NCBI GenBank assembly: GCA_016931895.1
Contig: JAFGDY010000053.1
Location: 1-64,000, forward strand
From: Anaerolineae bacterium
GTDB taxonomy: Bacteria > Chloroflexota > Anaerolineae > 4572-78 > J111
DNA: 64,000 bases
Direction of reading: 5' to 3'
Shown: one piece after another, positions 12,201-21,800 of the stretch
How the letters are laid out: each line of letters begins with the position of its first letter
Numbering within the stretch: position 1 is the stretch's first letter
Made by a program: the position numbers and the translations under genes
The notes under the pieces: generated by a model
The model's database searches: none
What the model was told of the DNA's origin: nothing
The model's input: the letters and a program-made list of their open reading frames with translations, nothing else

Positions 12201-15200
12201 GCGCCATAATACGCTCTACGGCAGTCGCGGGCGCGGCGGATTTTTGTTTGGCGGCACTTTTTGGCGGTTCAACCGGCGCGGTTGTGATGTTCGGTGTTTC
12301 CGGCGGCGGGGACGTGTCAACAGTAAGGTCCGGTGGGGGGGATTCCGGCGCGCCCCAATCCGGCGGTAGATTCTGGTCAATGTAGGCGGCCAGCGCCGCC
12401 AGGGTTGATAGTTCTTCAAAGAACTGGCGATTTTTGAGCTGCAAGCCATAGGTATTCTCAATCCTGCGGTTGGCCTCAACCACAATCAACGAGTCGGCCC
12501 CCAGTTCCAAAAAAGAGGCATGCTCATCAACATTATCCGGTGAAGTTTTAAGCAGTTCGGCGGCCACCGCGCGCAGGGTTGACAAGATGGTCTCGCGCCG
12601 ATCTTCTGCCGGAGTGGCGGCGATTTCAATATCCTCAATCTCTGTTAAAACGGGAGGAAGTGGCGCGGAAACAGTCGTTTTTTCCGTGACGGTTGAGGAA
12701 TCAGTCTCCGGCAGGGTCCAGTCCGGCGGCAAGTTTTGGTCAAGGTAGGCGGCGATGGCGGCCAGCGTATTCAGGTTTTCAAAGAACTGGCGAATGGTTA
12801 TGGGCACGCCGTACCTTTTTTCAACTTTGTTGGCCGTGTCAAGCAAAACAATGGAGTCGACCGCCAGATGCAGGAGGGAAGTTTCAGTATCTATCTGGTT
12901 AGGGCTGACGCGCAGCAGCGTGGCGGTCAACAAGCGCAGGTCGTCCAAAATCAGCCTTTGGCGTTTTTTAGCAGAAAGGTTTGGCGTTGGCGGCAGGTTT
13001 TCCGGTATAATGGGGCCGGGTTCAGCCGGAGGTTGATCCGCAAACCAGTAGCGTTGGCGCTGGAACGGATAGGTGGGCAGGTGGTATTTTTGTTGGCGGG
13101 CATAATCCTGATCAAAGCGTTCCCAGTCAATCTCCACACCCCGCACGTATAGGGCGGACAGGCTGTTGAGCAGCACCGGCCAGTCATCTTCACCCTGGCT
13201 TAGGGAGGGCAGCCAGGTAACTTTTTGGCCCTGGGGGTAACGTTTGCCCAAGGTGGCTAACGTTGGTTGCGGGCCAATTTCCAGAAATAGATCATAATCT
13301 TGCTCAAACAGGGCGGCCATCCCGGCCATAAAATTTACCGCGCCCCGGTTGTGCTGCCGCCAGTGGCCGGCGGCGAGCGGGCGTTGAGAATTCAGTGGTT
13401 GGCCCGTTACCGTGGAGATGAGCGGCAGGCGAGGCGCTTGCCATGTGATTTTGGCCGCGTCTGCTTCAAATTCATCCTGCATGGGGTCTGTGAGCGGCGA
13501 ATGGAAAGCCGGCGAGCCGTCCAGCTTATACGTCTCCACTCCCTCAGCCGTTAGCCGGGCGGTCACGGCGGCTACGGCTTGTTGCCGCCCGGATATGACC
13601 GTTAAGTCCGGGCCGTTGAGGGCCGCAATAGCTACCTCGTTGGCGTGGGGCGCAATGGCGGTTATCACCTGGGTTTTGGCGGCGCGGATCAGGGCCATTG
13701 TCCCTTGTTCAGGCAAATTTTGCATCAGGTGGCCCCATTTGGCTACCAGGGTTAAGGCATCGGCCAGGCTGACGCATCCGGCCACGCAAGCGGCCACATA
13801 TTCACCCACACTGTGGCCCATCACGGCTGCCGGTTTGACCCCCCACGCCTGCCACAACTCGGCCAGGGCGTACTCCAGGGCAAACAGGGCCGGTAATCCG
13901 TAGCTTGGTTCGGTAAGAACGGTGCTTGAGCGGGGTTGTTGGTAGAGAACGCTTAATAATGATTCTTTGAGGTGGGGGCGCAAAATTTCGTCGCACGTTT
14001 GCAACGTTTGCCGGAACAAAGGTTGGGTTTGGTAAAGTTGGCGACCCATATTCACGTATTGCGACCCGTACCCGGTGAAAAGAAAAACAACCTTTGGTGG
14101 GGGGGCCGGGGTTTGTCCCTGCGATATGCCAATCCGGCCATCATGCTCCTGACCAAAAGTCGCCAATCGTTCCCGGGCCTGCGCCACCGACTCGGCTACG
14201 AGACCCAATCGGTGCCGCAAATGGGACCGCCCGGTGTTGGCCGAAAAACAAACATCCGGCCAGCTCGCCTGGGGATGGTCGGCCAGCCATTGTACATAAT
14301 GGCCCGCCAACACCTTTAACGCCGGCGCTGTTTTGGCCGACAGGGTCAAGATATGCAGGGGGCGTTCCTGGCGGGGTGGAGAAACAGGGGCCAACGTTTT
14401 TGGGGATTCATTTTGAGGTAGAGGCATTTCCAACACCACGTGCGCGTTGACGCCGTTCAAGCCAAACGCGTTCACCCCGCCAAAACGGTGGGTTTCCACC
14501 GGCCAGGGCGTGCGTTCCGTAGCCACCAAAAGGGGCAATTTAGACCAGGGAATCTGCGGATTAGGTTGGTTAAAATGCAGGTGCGGCGGGATCTCTTGTT
14601 GGCGTATGGCCAAAATTGTTTTGATCAAACCGGCCATGCCCGCCGCCGCATCCAGGTGCCCCACATTGGTTTTAACCGAGCCAATGTACAAGGGCCGGTC
14701 GTGGTTACGGTTTTGTCCAAAAACATGGCCCAACGCGCTTAACTCTATCACGTCGCCCAAAAATGTGCCGGCGCCATGCGTTTCCACATAAGCCACCTGA
14801 GCGGGTTCAACCCCGGCGTTTTTTAACGCTTGCGCCATCACCGCTTCCTGCGCTTTGCCGTTGGGTACGGTCAGGCCCCCACTGGGGCCATTTTGATTCA
14901 CGGCGGACCCGCGCACAATGGCCAAAACGTTGTCGCCGTCCGCCAGCGCGTCGGATAATTTTTTGAGCACAACTACCCCGCCGCCTTCGCCTCGCACAAA
15001 TCCGTCGGCGGCGGCATCAAATGTTTTGCAACGGCCCGCCAGCGACATCACCCCGGCTTTGCAAAAATTAATGTTCCCTTCGGGCGCTAACAGCAAACTT
15101 ACGCCTCCGGCCAGGGCCAAATTGCACTCACCCAGGCGCAGGCTCTGGCAGGCCAGGTGCAGCGCCACCAACGATGAGGAACAGGCTGTATCAAGGGCGA

Positions 15201-15819
15201 TGGCCGGGCCGGTCAGGCCCAACAGATAAGAGAGGCGTCCCGCCGCCGAACTAAAGATATTGCCCAGCAAGCCGTGATAGCCGTAGATATGGTCAATGTT
15301 TCCCCCGCCCAAAATACGCATGCCGTAGTCAAAGCTGCCGATGCCAATAAATACGCCGGTTGAAGTGCCGGATAACCGGCCCGGCGCTTGATTGGCGTGT
15401 TCCAGCGCTTCCCAACTCACTTCCAAGATCAAACGGTGCTGCGGGTCGAGGCTTATGGTTTCTTTAGGTGACAGGTTAAAGAACTCTCGATCAAACTGAT
15501 CAACTTGGTCTATAAAACCGCCGTGGCGGGTGTACATTTTGCCCGGCGCGGTCGGGTCCGGATCGTAATAAGCCGCCATATCCCAGCGATCCGGCGGCAC
15601 CTCGGTAATGGCGTCAACCCCATTGCGCAGTAATTGCCAAAATGCAGCCGGCGTATTGGCCCCGCCGGGAAAACGGCACCCCAGCCCGATAATGGCGATG
15701 GGTTCGTTGTTGGTCCGTTTCGCGGCCTCGAGTTTGGCCTGCATTTCTTTGAGCGCCAGCAGGGCGCGTTTGGTGGAAGAGAGGTCTGTTTTTGCGTTTG
15801 AGTCAGGCTTCATTACCAT
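3283..15819 (-). CDS. Hybrid PKS-aminotransferase-NRPS megasynthase (KS-AT-ACP-ACP-AMT-C-A-PCP-C-A-PCP-TE)
   Basis: A 4178-residue assembly-line protein. Domains in order: N-terminal docking helix (10-36); KS (about 38-465, Cys213 in DTACSSSL); AT (about 575-880, Ser670 in GHSVGEY, AFHSPL suggesting malonyl-CoA); two ACPs (Ser989, Ser1110); a short M/Q/L-rich coiled coil; a class III PLP aminotransferase of the glutamate-1-semialdehyde type (about 1300-1720, Lys1555); C1 (HHIVADG at 1890-1896); A1; PCP1 (Ser2767); C2 (HHILLDGW near 2979); A2; PCP2 (Ser3857); TE (Ser3991 in GWSFGG). The A1 specificity residues read DFWNIGMVHK, the known Thr code; A2 reads DAWQFGLIDK, the known Gln code. The AMT should turn a beta-keto thioester into a beta-amino one, as in MycA/ItuA-type enzymes. 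There is no epimerase domain. The KS has HGAGT where HGTGT is usual, but the His is kept. It is the fifth gene of the operon. A Sfp-type PPTase is required but not present in the window. Confidence 0.93.
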   Translation of the reverse strand: MVMKPDSNAKTDLSSTKRALLALKEMQAKLEAAKRTNNEPIAIIGLGCRFPGGANTPAAFWQLLRNGVDAITEVPPDRWDMAAYYDPDPTAPGKMYTRHGGFIDQVDQFDREFFNLSPKETISLDPQHRLILEVSWEALEHANQAPGRLSGTSTGVFIGIGSFDYGMRILGGGNIDHIYGYHGLLGNIFSSAAGRLSYLLGLTGPAIALDTACSSSLVALHLACQSLRLGECNLALAGGVSLLLAPEGNINFCKAGVMSLAGRCKTFDAAADGFVRGEGGGVVVLKKLSDALADGDNVLAIVRGSAVNQNGPSGGLTVPNGKAQEAVMAQALKNAGVEPAQVAYVETHGAGTFLGDVIELSALGHVFGQNRNHDRPLYIGSVKTNVGHLDAAAGMAGLIKTILAIRQQEIPPHLHFNQPNPQIPWSKLPLLVATERTPWPVETHRFGGVNAFGLNGVNAHVVLEMPLPQNESPKTLAPVSPPRQERPLHILTLSAKTAPALKVLAGHYVQWLADHPQASWPDVCFSANTGRSHLRHRLGLVAESVAQARERLATFGQEHDGRIGISQGQTPAPPPKVVFLFTGYGSQYVNMGRQLYQTQPLFRQTLQTCDEILRPHLKESLLSVLYQQPRSSTVLTEPSYGLPALFALEYALAELWQAWGVKPAAVMGHSVGEYVAACVAGCVSLADALTLVAKWGHLMQNLPEQGTMALIRAAKTQVITAIAPHANEVAIAALNGPDLTVISGRQQAVAAVTARLTAEGVETYKLDGSPAFHSPLTDPMQDEFEADAAKITWQAPRLPLISTVTGQPLNSQRPLAAGHWRQHNRGAVNFMAGMAALFEQDYDLFLEIGPQPTLATLGKRYPQGQKVTWLPSLSQGEDDWPVLLNSLSALYVRGVEIDWERFDQDYARQQKYHLPTYPFQRQRYWFADQPPAEPGPIIPENLPPTPNLSAKKRQRLILDDLRLLTATLLRVSPNQIDTETSLLHLAVDSIVLLDTANKVEKRYGVPITIRQFFENLNTLAAIAAYLDQNLPPDWTLPETDSSTVTEKTTVSAPLPPVLTEIEDIEIAATPAEDRRETILSTLRAVAAELLKTSPDNVDEHASFLELGADSLIVVEANRRIENTYGLQLKNRQFFEELSTLAALAAYIDQNLPPDWGAPESPPPDLTVDTSPPPETPNITTAPVEPPKSAAKQKSAAPATAVERIMAQQLETMSQLMAQQLEVLRGRRSAPELPQTPAVNEVRPALAQMPMLPAASSALPFPIPQVAKTPSPHLTPQQADHLAALVERYTQRTPQSKQLTQRYRPVLADNRASAGFRFSIKEMLYPIVGQRAEGARMWDVDGNEYIDLTMGFGVNLFGHRPNFITAALQAQLQQGMQLGPQTKLAGEVAELISELTGMARVIFCNSGTEAVMTALRLARAATGRPKVAMFAGAYHGHFDGTLAMARNGTEDPAGIPVLPGISPNMVADVLVLDYGSPQSLDVLQRHADQLAAVLVSPVQSRQPDLQPREFLHQLRQFTTNNNIALIFDEIITGFRIHPGGAQAWFGVTADMATYGKIIGGGMPIGVVAGRAEYLDGVDGGMWQYGDNSYPGAETTFFAGTFCKHPLAMAAARATLQHIKTQGPQLQARLNRQTDQLVATLNNYFSQNHVPIRVAHFGSLFRFEFSGNMDLLFYHLLEKGIYVWEGRACFLSTAHTDDDLAAIIQAVTASIDELRAGGFLPQPAGQAIESSPPSPAGPTTPPPPARVTPQNEPDPQVIRRVPLTEAQKQLWALAQLWEGGSLAYNMCVGLQLRGPLRLEAMQQAVQQVVARHEALRTTISSDGQFQEIWSTWPVELSLTDYSNVPEPEHEAKATAWLNAESRHLFDLTRGPLFRAGLLKLAANRHVAALTAHHIVADGWSAGVLMQELGARYSAICQGRQIQWDPPMQFRTYAEWLAQQNQTKAMAAHEAYWLAQFANSIPVLNLPTDHPRPAIRTYRGRRKSVRLPAHLGRKLRQVGLEHNCTLFMTLLAAYIVLLHRLTGQDDVRVDIPTSGRTLEGSETMVGFCANQLPIRSYLTGPTTFAAHLAKTRELLLDAYEHHDYPYARLLDHLFKRKNSPSPLATTIFNMNPPIPMPEVFELEAEWFSEPINFVAHEISLHATELDDGQLALDCDYDCTLFEDATIARILGHFETLLQAIVVDPHQPIAQLPLLTPAERHQLLVDFNNPPVAYPQSNLPELFAAQVERTPEAVALVFEDQQLTYHELNARANQVAHHLQTLGVGPEVLVALYVERSLDLVVGLLGILKAGGAYVPLDPALPPERLAFILADTQAPLVLTQQALAEKLPPRETGFVYLDTDWPLIARHSKQNPTTIISPENAAYVIYTSGSTGEPKGVVVTHGNISRLFEATQGWFNFDHRDVWTLFHSYAFDFSVWELWGALLYGGRLVVVPYWISRSPAAFYKLLAKEQVTVLNQTPSAFRQLIQTEETLGANPNLALRRVIFGGEALEPQSLTPWFERHGDQAPQLVNMYGITETTVHVTYQPLTTKDLKTTSGSPIGTPIPDLQVYILDQTRQPVPIGVVGELYVGGAGVARGYLNRPALTAEKFIPNPFLDDENKTSILYQTGDLARYRADGSLEYLGRIDRQVKIRGFRIELGDVEAAINQHPQVRQSVVVDQDTPTGPQLVAYIVSTQSEPPATGELHRFLRDKLPDYMLPAIFVNLDDIPLTPNGKTDYRALPMPGPANLKSTADFVPPQTPTEKLLAQLWADVLGLEKVGIHDDFFELGGHSIVAIQIITRAYQAGLRVTPQQLFQYHTIAELAAVAEMAPVLPAEEDSPKTHQFSQPVMPEIPTDLEPELPAHAEAVYSLAPTQQGMLFHTLFDPDSAVYFEQFSCTFDTSLNTVAFRQAWQQVINRHPVLRTFFVWENQKEPLQIVRQNVKLPWIELDWREMPAPQQQAELQTLLDADRRRGFAFDQAPLTRCALIRLGQKKYRFIWSHHHILLDGWCIPLILKEVFFFYQAFSQAQTLPLLDPPRPYADYIAWLQQQDAAKAETLWHKMLQGFSAPTRLPGDTGPKRRGDPAGRYEKQHLRLPASTTTALQSLARQHKLTLNSVIQGVWALLLGVYSGEKDVVFGVTVSGRPPALTGVEAMVGLFINTLPVRAQITGETSLLLWLQNLQTQLMAEEQYAYTSLVEIQGWSDVPRGTPLFESLLVFQNFPLAASLAEWQEALPIDEIHLSQKTNYPLNLIVLPGAELAVEIGYDESRFEATAIRRILSNIETMLTHIAATGLQQSPLSVSLLTQTERQQILEEWNNTQVSFPRQDKCLHRLFEKQAKQTPEAVAVVFEDQQLTYHELNAKANQLAHHLQALGIGPDVLVGLCLERSPEMVIALLAVLKAGGAYVPLDPAYPPQRLAFMLADAQAPVLLTQQRLRPNLPKQQAHLICLDSDWDTIAQEKQSNPTGAVASENLAYVIYTSGSTGQPKGVMLTHRAICNHMAWFQHTFSLTAADKVLQKTPFSFDAAIWEFYAPLLVGAQLVLVKPGGHQDSAYLVQCIVEQQITILQLVPSLLRLLVADDDLARCGSLRHIFCGGEALPVDLAKQLWAKLDVKLHNLYGPTEACIDATWWTCQADNGQPVMPIGRPIANTWAYILDEQLNPVPVGAPGELHLGGASLARGYLNQLELTAQKFIPNPFVKDEDGKLKDEEKPRVLYKTGDLARYQSNGIIEFLGRVDHQLKVRGFRVEPGEIETTLRQHPAVQQCVVVARQDRPEDSRLVAYLVLDQPTDTATTEFRHFLRDKLPSYMIPSDFVMLEALSLTPNGKIDRRALPAPDRSRQDTPAQFVAPRDTLELQLVQIWEEVLAVRPIGVRDDFFDLGGHSLLALRLLAQIQARFGSQAGANLALGTLFQKATIEQLARFIRQQPGNKPWSALVPIQPTGRRPPFFCIHPMGGNVLCYAGLARHLEPDQPFYGLQAVGLDGAQSPLPTIEEMAAHYIDVIRTVQPDGPYQLGGWSFGGIIAFEMAQQLTRQGQSVAALALVDSYAAESVDELPDDAQLISTLLNDPVALFGREVALPLAVADLKDLSLAEQMRYIGQQAKEIGLLPQEADLSQLHRLWDVFKSNAHAYHRYQPQPYPEQLMLFQAGESQSGSNQKPDWPELAPNVEIHKLPGNHYTLLEEPHVQVLATHLNAYLAPSVRKPK

Positions 15820-15827
15820 TTGCCTCT

Positions 15828-18800
15828 TTAGAAACTGAGTTTTTCCAATTCTTTCAACAATAATGCTTCTGCCTCGGCTTCTGAAAGCCGCTCTATTTGG
15901 CCGGCGGTTGTAGCGCCAAACTCATCACTTTCCGGTGGATCGGCAGGAAATACCGTCTCAACGGTGGTTGCTTTTGTATTGGCTGGCGGGCTGTCTTCCG
16001 GCAGTTCTAGATTTTGAGCCAGATAATGAGCCAGGGCTTCAACCGTGGGCTGGTCAAACAATACCGTGGCCGGTAATGTTTGTCCTAAACTATTTTCAAA
16101 CTGATTTCTTAGTTCAATGGCCATCAACGAATCCAGCCCCAGTTCAAAAAAGCGTTGTCGAGGCTCAATTTGTTCGGCTGAACTCAAGCCCAACACCCGG
16201 GCCAGTTGCGCGCACAAATAGTCAATTAGCACGGCTGGACGTTCTGCGGCAGGGGTTGCCTGAAGCGTTTGCCGTAAATCCAATGATTTTGGTGAGGGGG
16301 TTATGGCCACATTGCGGGCCAGGGTTTCAATAAAGGGAATCGCCGGCATTGCTGAAAACTGGGCCAGGAATTTTGACCAGTTGATGTTCAATATCCCAAT
16401 TTGAGGCGTATTTTGCCGCAGCAGCGTGTCCATCGCTTGTTTGCCCTGAGCGGGGGCAAATGCCGTGATGCCCTGCGCGGTCAGGCGGGCTTGATTATGG
16501 GCGCTTAGATCGGCCAGCATACCCACGTTAGCCCACGGCCCCCAGTTGATACTCAAGCCCGGCAAACCTAACCGCCGGCGATGGTGCATCAGCGCGTCCA
16601 TAAACGTATTGGCCGCCGCGTAGTTCCCCTGGCCGGGCGAACCGAGCAATCCGGCCATTGAAGAAAAACAAACAAAAAAGTCAAGCGGCAGGTGTTGGGT
16701 CAGCGTGTGCAGGTTCCAGGCGCCGGCCACCTTGGGGGCCATGACTGCCTCAAAACGCGGCCAGGTTTGTTGCAGGAGCACACCGTCGTCTAAAATCCCG
16801 GCGGCATGCACAATGCCTCGTAAGGGGGGCATTGTTGTGGCCGCCTCTTCTAACAGGTGGGTTATCGCTGCCGGGTCCGACACATCCGCCGGCATAACCC
16901 GGACATCCACCCCCGCCGCCGCCAATTGATCCACTGCCTTCTGCGCCGCCGCCGACGTAAGGCCGCGGCGGCCGGTCAAAATCAAGTGCTGCGCGCCCTG
17001 TTCGGCCAGCCAGCCGGCCACCAGCAGCCCCAATTCGCCCAGACCGCCGGTGATCAGGTAACTGGCGTCGGGCCGAACCGGCGTTTCGTTTTCAGCAATG
17101 CATTTGCTCTGGGTAATCACCACTTTGCCAATATGGTTGGCCTGGGCCATATATCGAAACGCATCAACGGCATTTTCTATAAAAAACACCTGATGCGGCA
17201 GTGGTTTGAGCTGCCCGGCCTGCAACAGCCGGCTCATTTCGGCCAGGAGTTTTTGGATAAGGCCGGGGTTCTGTTGGGCCACCTCCAGCAGATCAAAGGC
17301 GTGATAGGCCACATCCGGCCGGGCTTCTTTCATTTGAGCCGTTGTCCAAATGTCAATTTTGCCAATCTCAATAAATCGGCCCTGCGGGGCCAGGGTGGCC
17401 AGACTCTTGGGGATAAATTCGCCGTTGAGGCTGTTGAGAACAATGTCAACGCCCTGGCCCTGGGTGAGCCGCAGCACGTCATCGGCAAAATCTAAGGCGC
17501 GGGAATTCAGCACGTGGGAGATGCCCATCGCCCGGAGGAATTCCCATTTCCCCGGACTGGCCGTGGTAAATATTTCGGCGCCGACTTGTTGGGCAATTTG
17601 CACCGCTGCCTGTCCCACCCCCCCGGCTGCCGCGTGAATCAATACCCGGTCGCCGGGTTTAATCTTGGCCAGGTGGGTCAACCCATACGCGGCGGTCAGA
17701 AACGTGGTGGTGAGCGTGGCGGCTTCGGCAAAACTCAGCGATTGGGGTTTGGGTATTACAAAGGCGGCGTTGGTCGTTACGTGACTGCTCAAACTGCCGA
17801 TCGCCAGCGCCGCTATCACCTCGTCGCCAATGTTAAAATCTGTAACATTTTCCCCCAGGGCCACAATCTCCCCGGCGCACTCGCCGCCAAACGGCACGTC
17901 TTCAGGCGAGTTGAAGCCCAACTCGGCGGCAAATTGTTGCAGCAAGCCCAGGGCGTTGAGCACATCCCTGAAATTAAGCCCCGTGGCCCGTACCCGAATT
18001 TCCACCTCATCGGCGGCGGGCGGCCTGCGTTTGGTCGGCGCCAACGTCAAATTTTCCAGTAATCCATAGTCAGACATGGTCAGTCGGAAAGGCTCAACCG
18101 GAATCGTCAACTCGCCGGCCTCTACTCGGCTGCCGTATGGTATCAGCCGGGCCACGTAACGTATGCCCCGGCGAAAGGCGATCTGGTCTTCTTGGTCTTC
18201 AATATCAGGCTGCGCCAACATCGCCCACAGCCGTTCCGCTTCTGCCGGGTCCGGGCGCGGGTCCAGGTCGAGCCGCGTGCAGTGAAGTTCGGGATGCTCA
18301 AAGGCAATCACGCGCCCCAGGCCCCACAGCGGTGCGTGAGCCATATTCAGCGGCAGGGCTTCCGGGCCGGCAGGCTGCGCGCCGCGCGTTACCAGCCAGA
18401 GACGCGGCGGCTGGGGCCATCTGGCCCGAACTATAGCTTGCAATAGATGCAGCACAGAGCGAGTTCCCATTTCTTGGGCCGCCGGCAGCGCCTCAACGTT
18501 AATTTTGTTAAGGGAGGCCGTAAGCCCCCACAGATGCACAACCCCGTGGTAAGCGGGCTGCCCGCCGGCCAACGAGTCGGCCAGTAATTGTTGAAACTGT
18601 TCCGGTTGGGCCGGGTTGAGATAGTAATGATCGGGTTCTTCAGCCGGGCCATACGTTTCGCCGGGCCAAACCAGAACAGGGCGGTGATGATGTTGGGCCA
18701 ACAGCGCGGCCAGTTGCCGCCCCAGCCCTGTTTCATGGGCAAAAATGAGCCAGCTTGCCTGTTGCGGTAGGGGCGGGCCAGGCTGTGTCTCAATCTCTTT

Positions 18801-21800
18801 TTTGAGCCAAATTACCTTGTATAGCCAGTTAGTTATCTCTTGTTGCAGCAACTGGCGTAAAACATCCCGGCTGACCTTTCTCAGTTGTAATCCTTTTATT
18901 TCGACCACCACCAAACCGTGCTCGTTGCATAATTGCAGGTCGGCCAGCTTCAGCTCGTGCTCTTTTGTTTCAGGTGGACTGGGGCGCACTTGCCCCCAAC
19001 TCCACAACTGGGCGCCCGGACGGCCCCGCACGGCCAGCGTTTCCAGGCCGGTGGGCAAATAGATGTCCGAGGTATCTTCACCGGTGAAGGTGGCCTCCAA
19101 TACCTGGAAACAGGCGTCACCCAAAGCCGGATGGAGCAGGTAACGGTTGGCCTCCGGCGCCAGCTTGTCGGGCAATTGAGTTTGCCCCAGGGCTTGGTTA
19201 TCGCCCTGCCATACCCGCCGGATTAATTGAAACCCCGGCCCAAAATTGAACCCCCGCGCCAGAGATTGTTGAAAGCAGGTTGCGGCGGGAATTTCGGTAA
19301 GGTGGTGGGTTTGCGGCCGGCTTTCCAAATCGACCAAAATTTCATCGGCAGGAGCCTTTTCTTGCGCAATTTTGCCGACGGCATGCCGGGTCCAGGTTGG
19401 GTTATCGCTGTTGCCGGACAGGCTATAAATTTGAAAGATATAAGTTTTGGCGTTTTCCGGCGTCAACAGAACCTGTATCGTTTTTAAACCGTCTTCCGGC
19501 AGAATCAAGACCTGCTCAAGCATAACGTTTTCAAGGGTCAGGGTCTCGGTTTTAAGGGCAATACGTCCTGCCGCCAACGCCATTTCCAGATAAGCGGTGG
19601 CCGGGAGAAGCGCGGTTTGAAAAATGCGATGGTCGGTTAAAAAAGCGGGGGCGTGCTGGCCGATGCGGGCCTCAAATTGAAACTGATGAGGTTGTAAGGC
19701 CGCCGAGTGAACCGGCCGGCCCAACAAGGGATGCAAATTTTTATCATCGGGCGCATAGTTACGGGGAGACGGCGTAGCCGTGCTTGGCTCAATCCAAAAT
19801 CGTTGTCGTTGAAAGGGGTAGGTGGGCAGGGTTACAGACGGACGCTGATCAAAATAATCTCGCTCAAAACCGGCCCAATCCATGGCGGCACCATGAGTAT
19901 ACAATGTGGCCAAAGCGGCCAACAACGGTTGCCAGTCGTTTTGCCCCTGGCGCAAACTGGGCAGCCAGACCCCGTTGTTGTCGGGTAGTGTTTGGCGCGC
20001 CAAACCCAGCAAAACCGGCTTGGGGCCAAGTTCGATAACTATAGGGCAGTTTTGCGCTTGCAGGGTTTGCAGACCCTGCTGAAACTTGACCGGTTGGCGC
20101 ACGTGGCGCAGCCAATAGTCGGGCGTTTGCGCCTCATCGCCGGCAAGTTGGCCGGTGACGTTGGATATGATGTCAATGTGGGGCGCAAAAAATGTAACTC
20201 CGGCCAAAATTTGCCCAAATTCGGCCAGCATGGGTTCCATCAACGGCGAATGAAAGGCGTGGGAAACAGTCAGACGTTGCGTTTTAATATGGTCCTTTTC
20301 CAGCGCATTAACCACTTTTTCAATAGCTTGTTTTTCGCCGGAGATGACAATTTGGCCGGGACTGTTGTAGGCGGCAATTGAGACAACCCGGTGGTATGGG
20401 GCCAGGGCAGCGCCGACCTGGGCTTCACCGGCAAATACAACCACCATCGCCCCGTTTGCGGGCAAGTTTTGCATCAAACGGCCGCGTGCCGCCACCAGCT
20501 TTAGCCCATCTTCCAGCGAAAAAAGGCCCGCCACGCAAGCAGCTACATATTCGCCAATACTGTGCCCCAGCACAACAGCAGGTGTGATTCCCCACGATTG
20601 CCACAATTGGGCCAGGGCATATTCCAGGGCAAAGAGAGCGGGTTGGGTGTAAGCGGTTTCATCAATGGGCGAAGCCTCTTCCGGGGGCGGATAAAGCACC
20701 GAGAGTAGCGGTTGGGGCAAATGATCCCGTAAAATTTTAGCGCATTCAGCCAGCGCCTGCCGGAACACCGGTTGGGTTTCGTACAAGTGGCGGCCCATGC
20801 CCACGTATTGCGATCCCTGGCCGGTGAACAGGGACGCGATTTTGGGCGACTCTTCGCGTTCAACAAATCCCGCCCACACCCCGGCGCCGTGTTGTCCTTG
20901 AGCAAAGTTGCCCAGTTTTTCCGCGGCCTGTTCGGTTGACGCCGCCGCCAGGCCCAGCCGGTGGCGAAAATGGCCCCGCCCGGTGTGGGTGGCAAAACAA
21001 ACCTCCGGCCAAGCCAAATGGGGTTGCGCCGCCAGTAGATTCCGGTAGCGGTCTGCCAGTTCAATGAGGGCCGTTTCTGTTTTGGCCGATAATGTCAGTA
21101 AGTGAAGCGGCCGGTTATCCAAATCCGGCTTGGGTTCAGCCGGGGCCGGCGCTTCTTCCAAGACAAAATGAACATTGGTCCCGCTAAAGCCAAAGCCGCT
21201 CAATCCGGCCAATTTTTTCCCCTGGCCCGGCCAGGCGCGATGTTGGGTGACCACTTGCAGAGGAATGTCGGCCCAGGGAATGTGGGGACTGGGTTGTTGA
21301 AAGTGAAGATTGGCCGGAATTTCCTGATGCTGCAAGGCCAAAATTAACTTGATTAAACCGGCCATGCCCGACGCCGTTTCCAAATGCCCAATATTGGTCT
21401 TCACCGAACCCACGTACAGCGGCTGCTCCGGGGGGCGATCCGGCCCAAAAACTGCGCCCAATGCGCGGGCCTCAATGGGATCGCCGACGGGCGTGCCCGT
21501 GCCGTGCGTTTCCACATAACCCACCTGCGCCGGTTCCACCCCGGCATTCGCCAGCGCCTGCCGGATTACGGCTGCCTGAGCCAAAATACTGGGCGCGGTC
21601 AGGCCGGGGCTGGGGCCTTCTTGATTTATGGCCGAGCCACGAATCACGGCCAGAATATGGTCTTGGTCGGCCACGGCGTCGGACAGGCGTTTTAGCACAA
21701 CCACGCCGCAGCCTTCGCCCCGCACGTAACCGTCGGCGTCGGCGGCAAAGGTTTTGCAGCGGCCCGTGGGGGACATCATGCGAGCTTTGGAAAAACCAAT

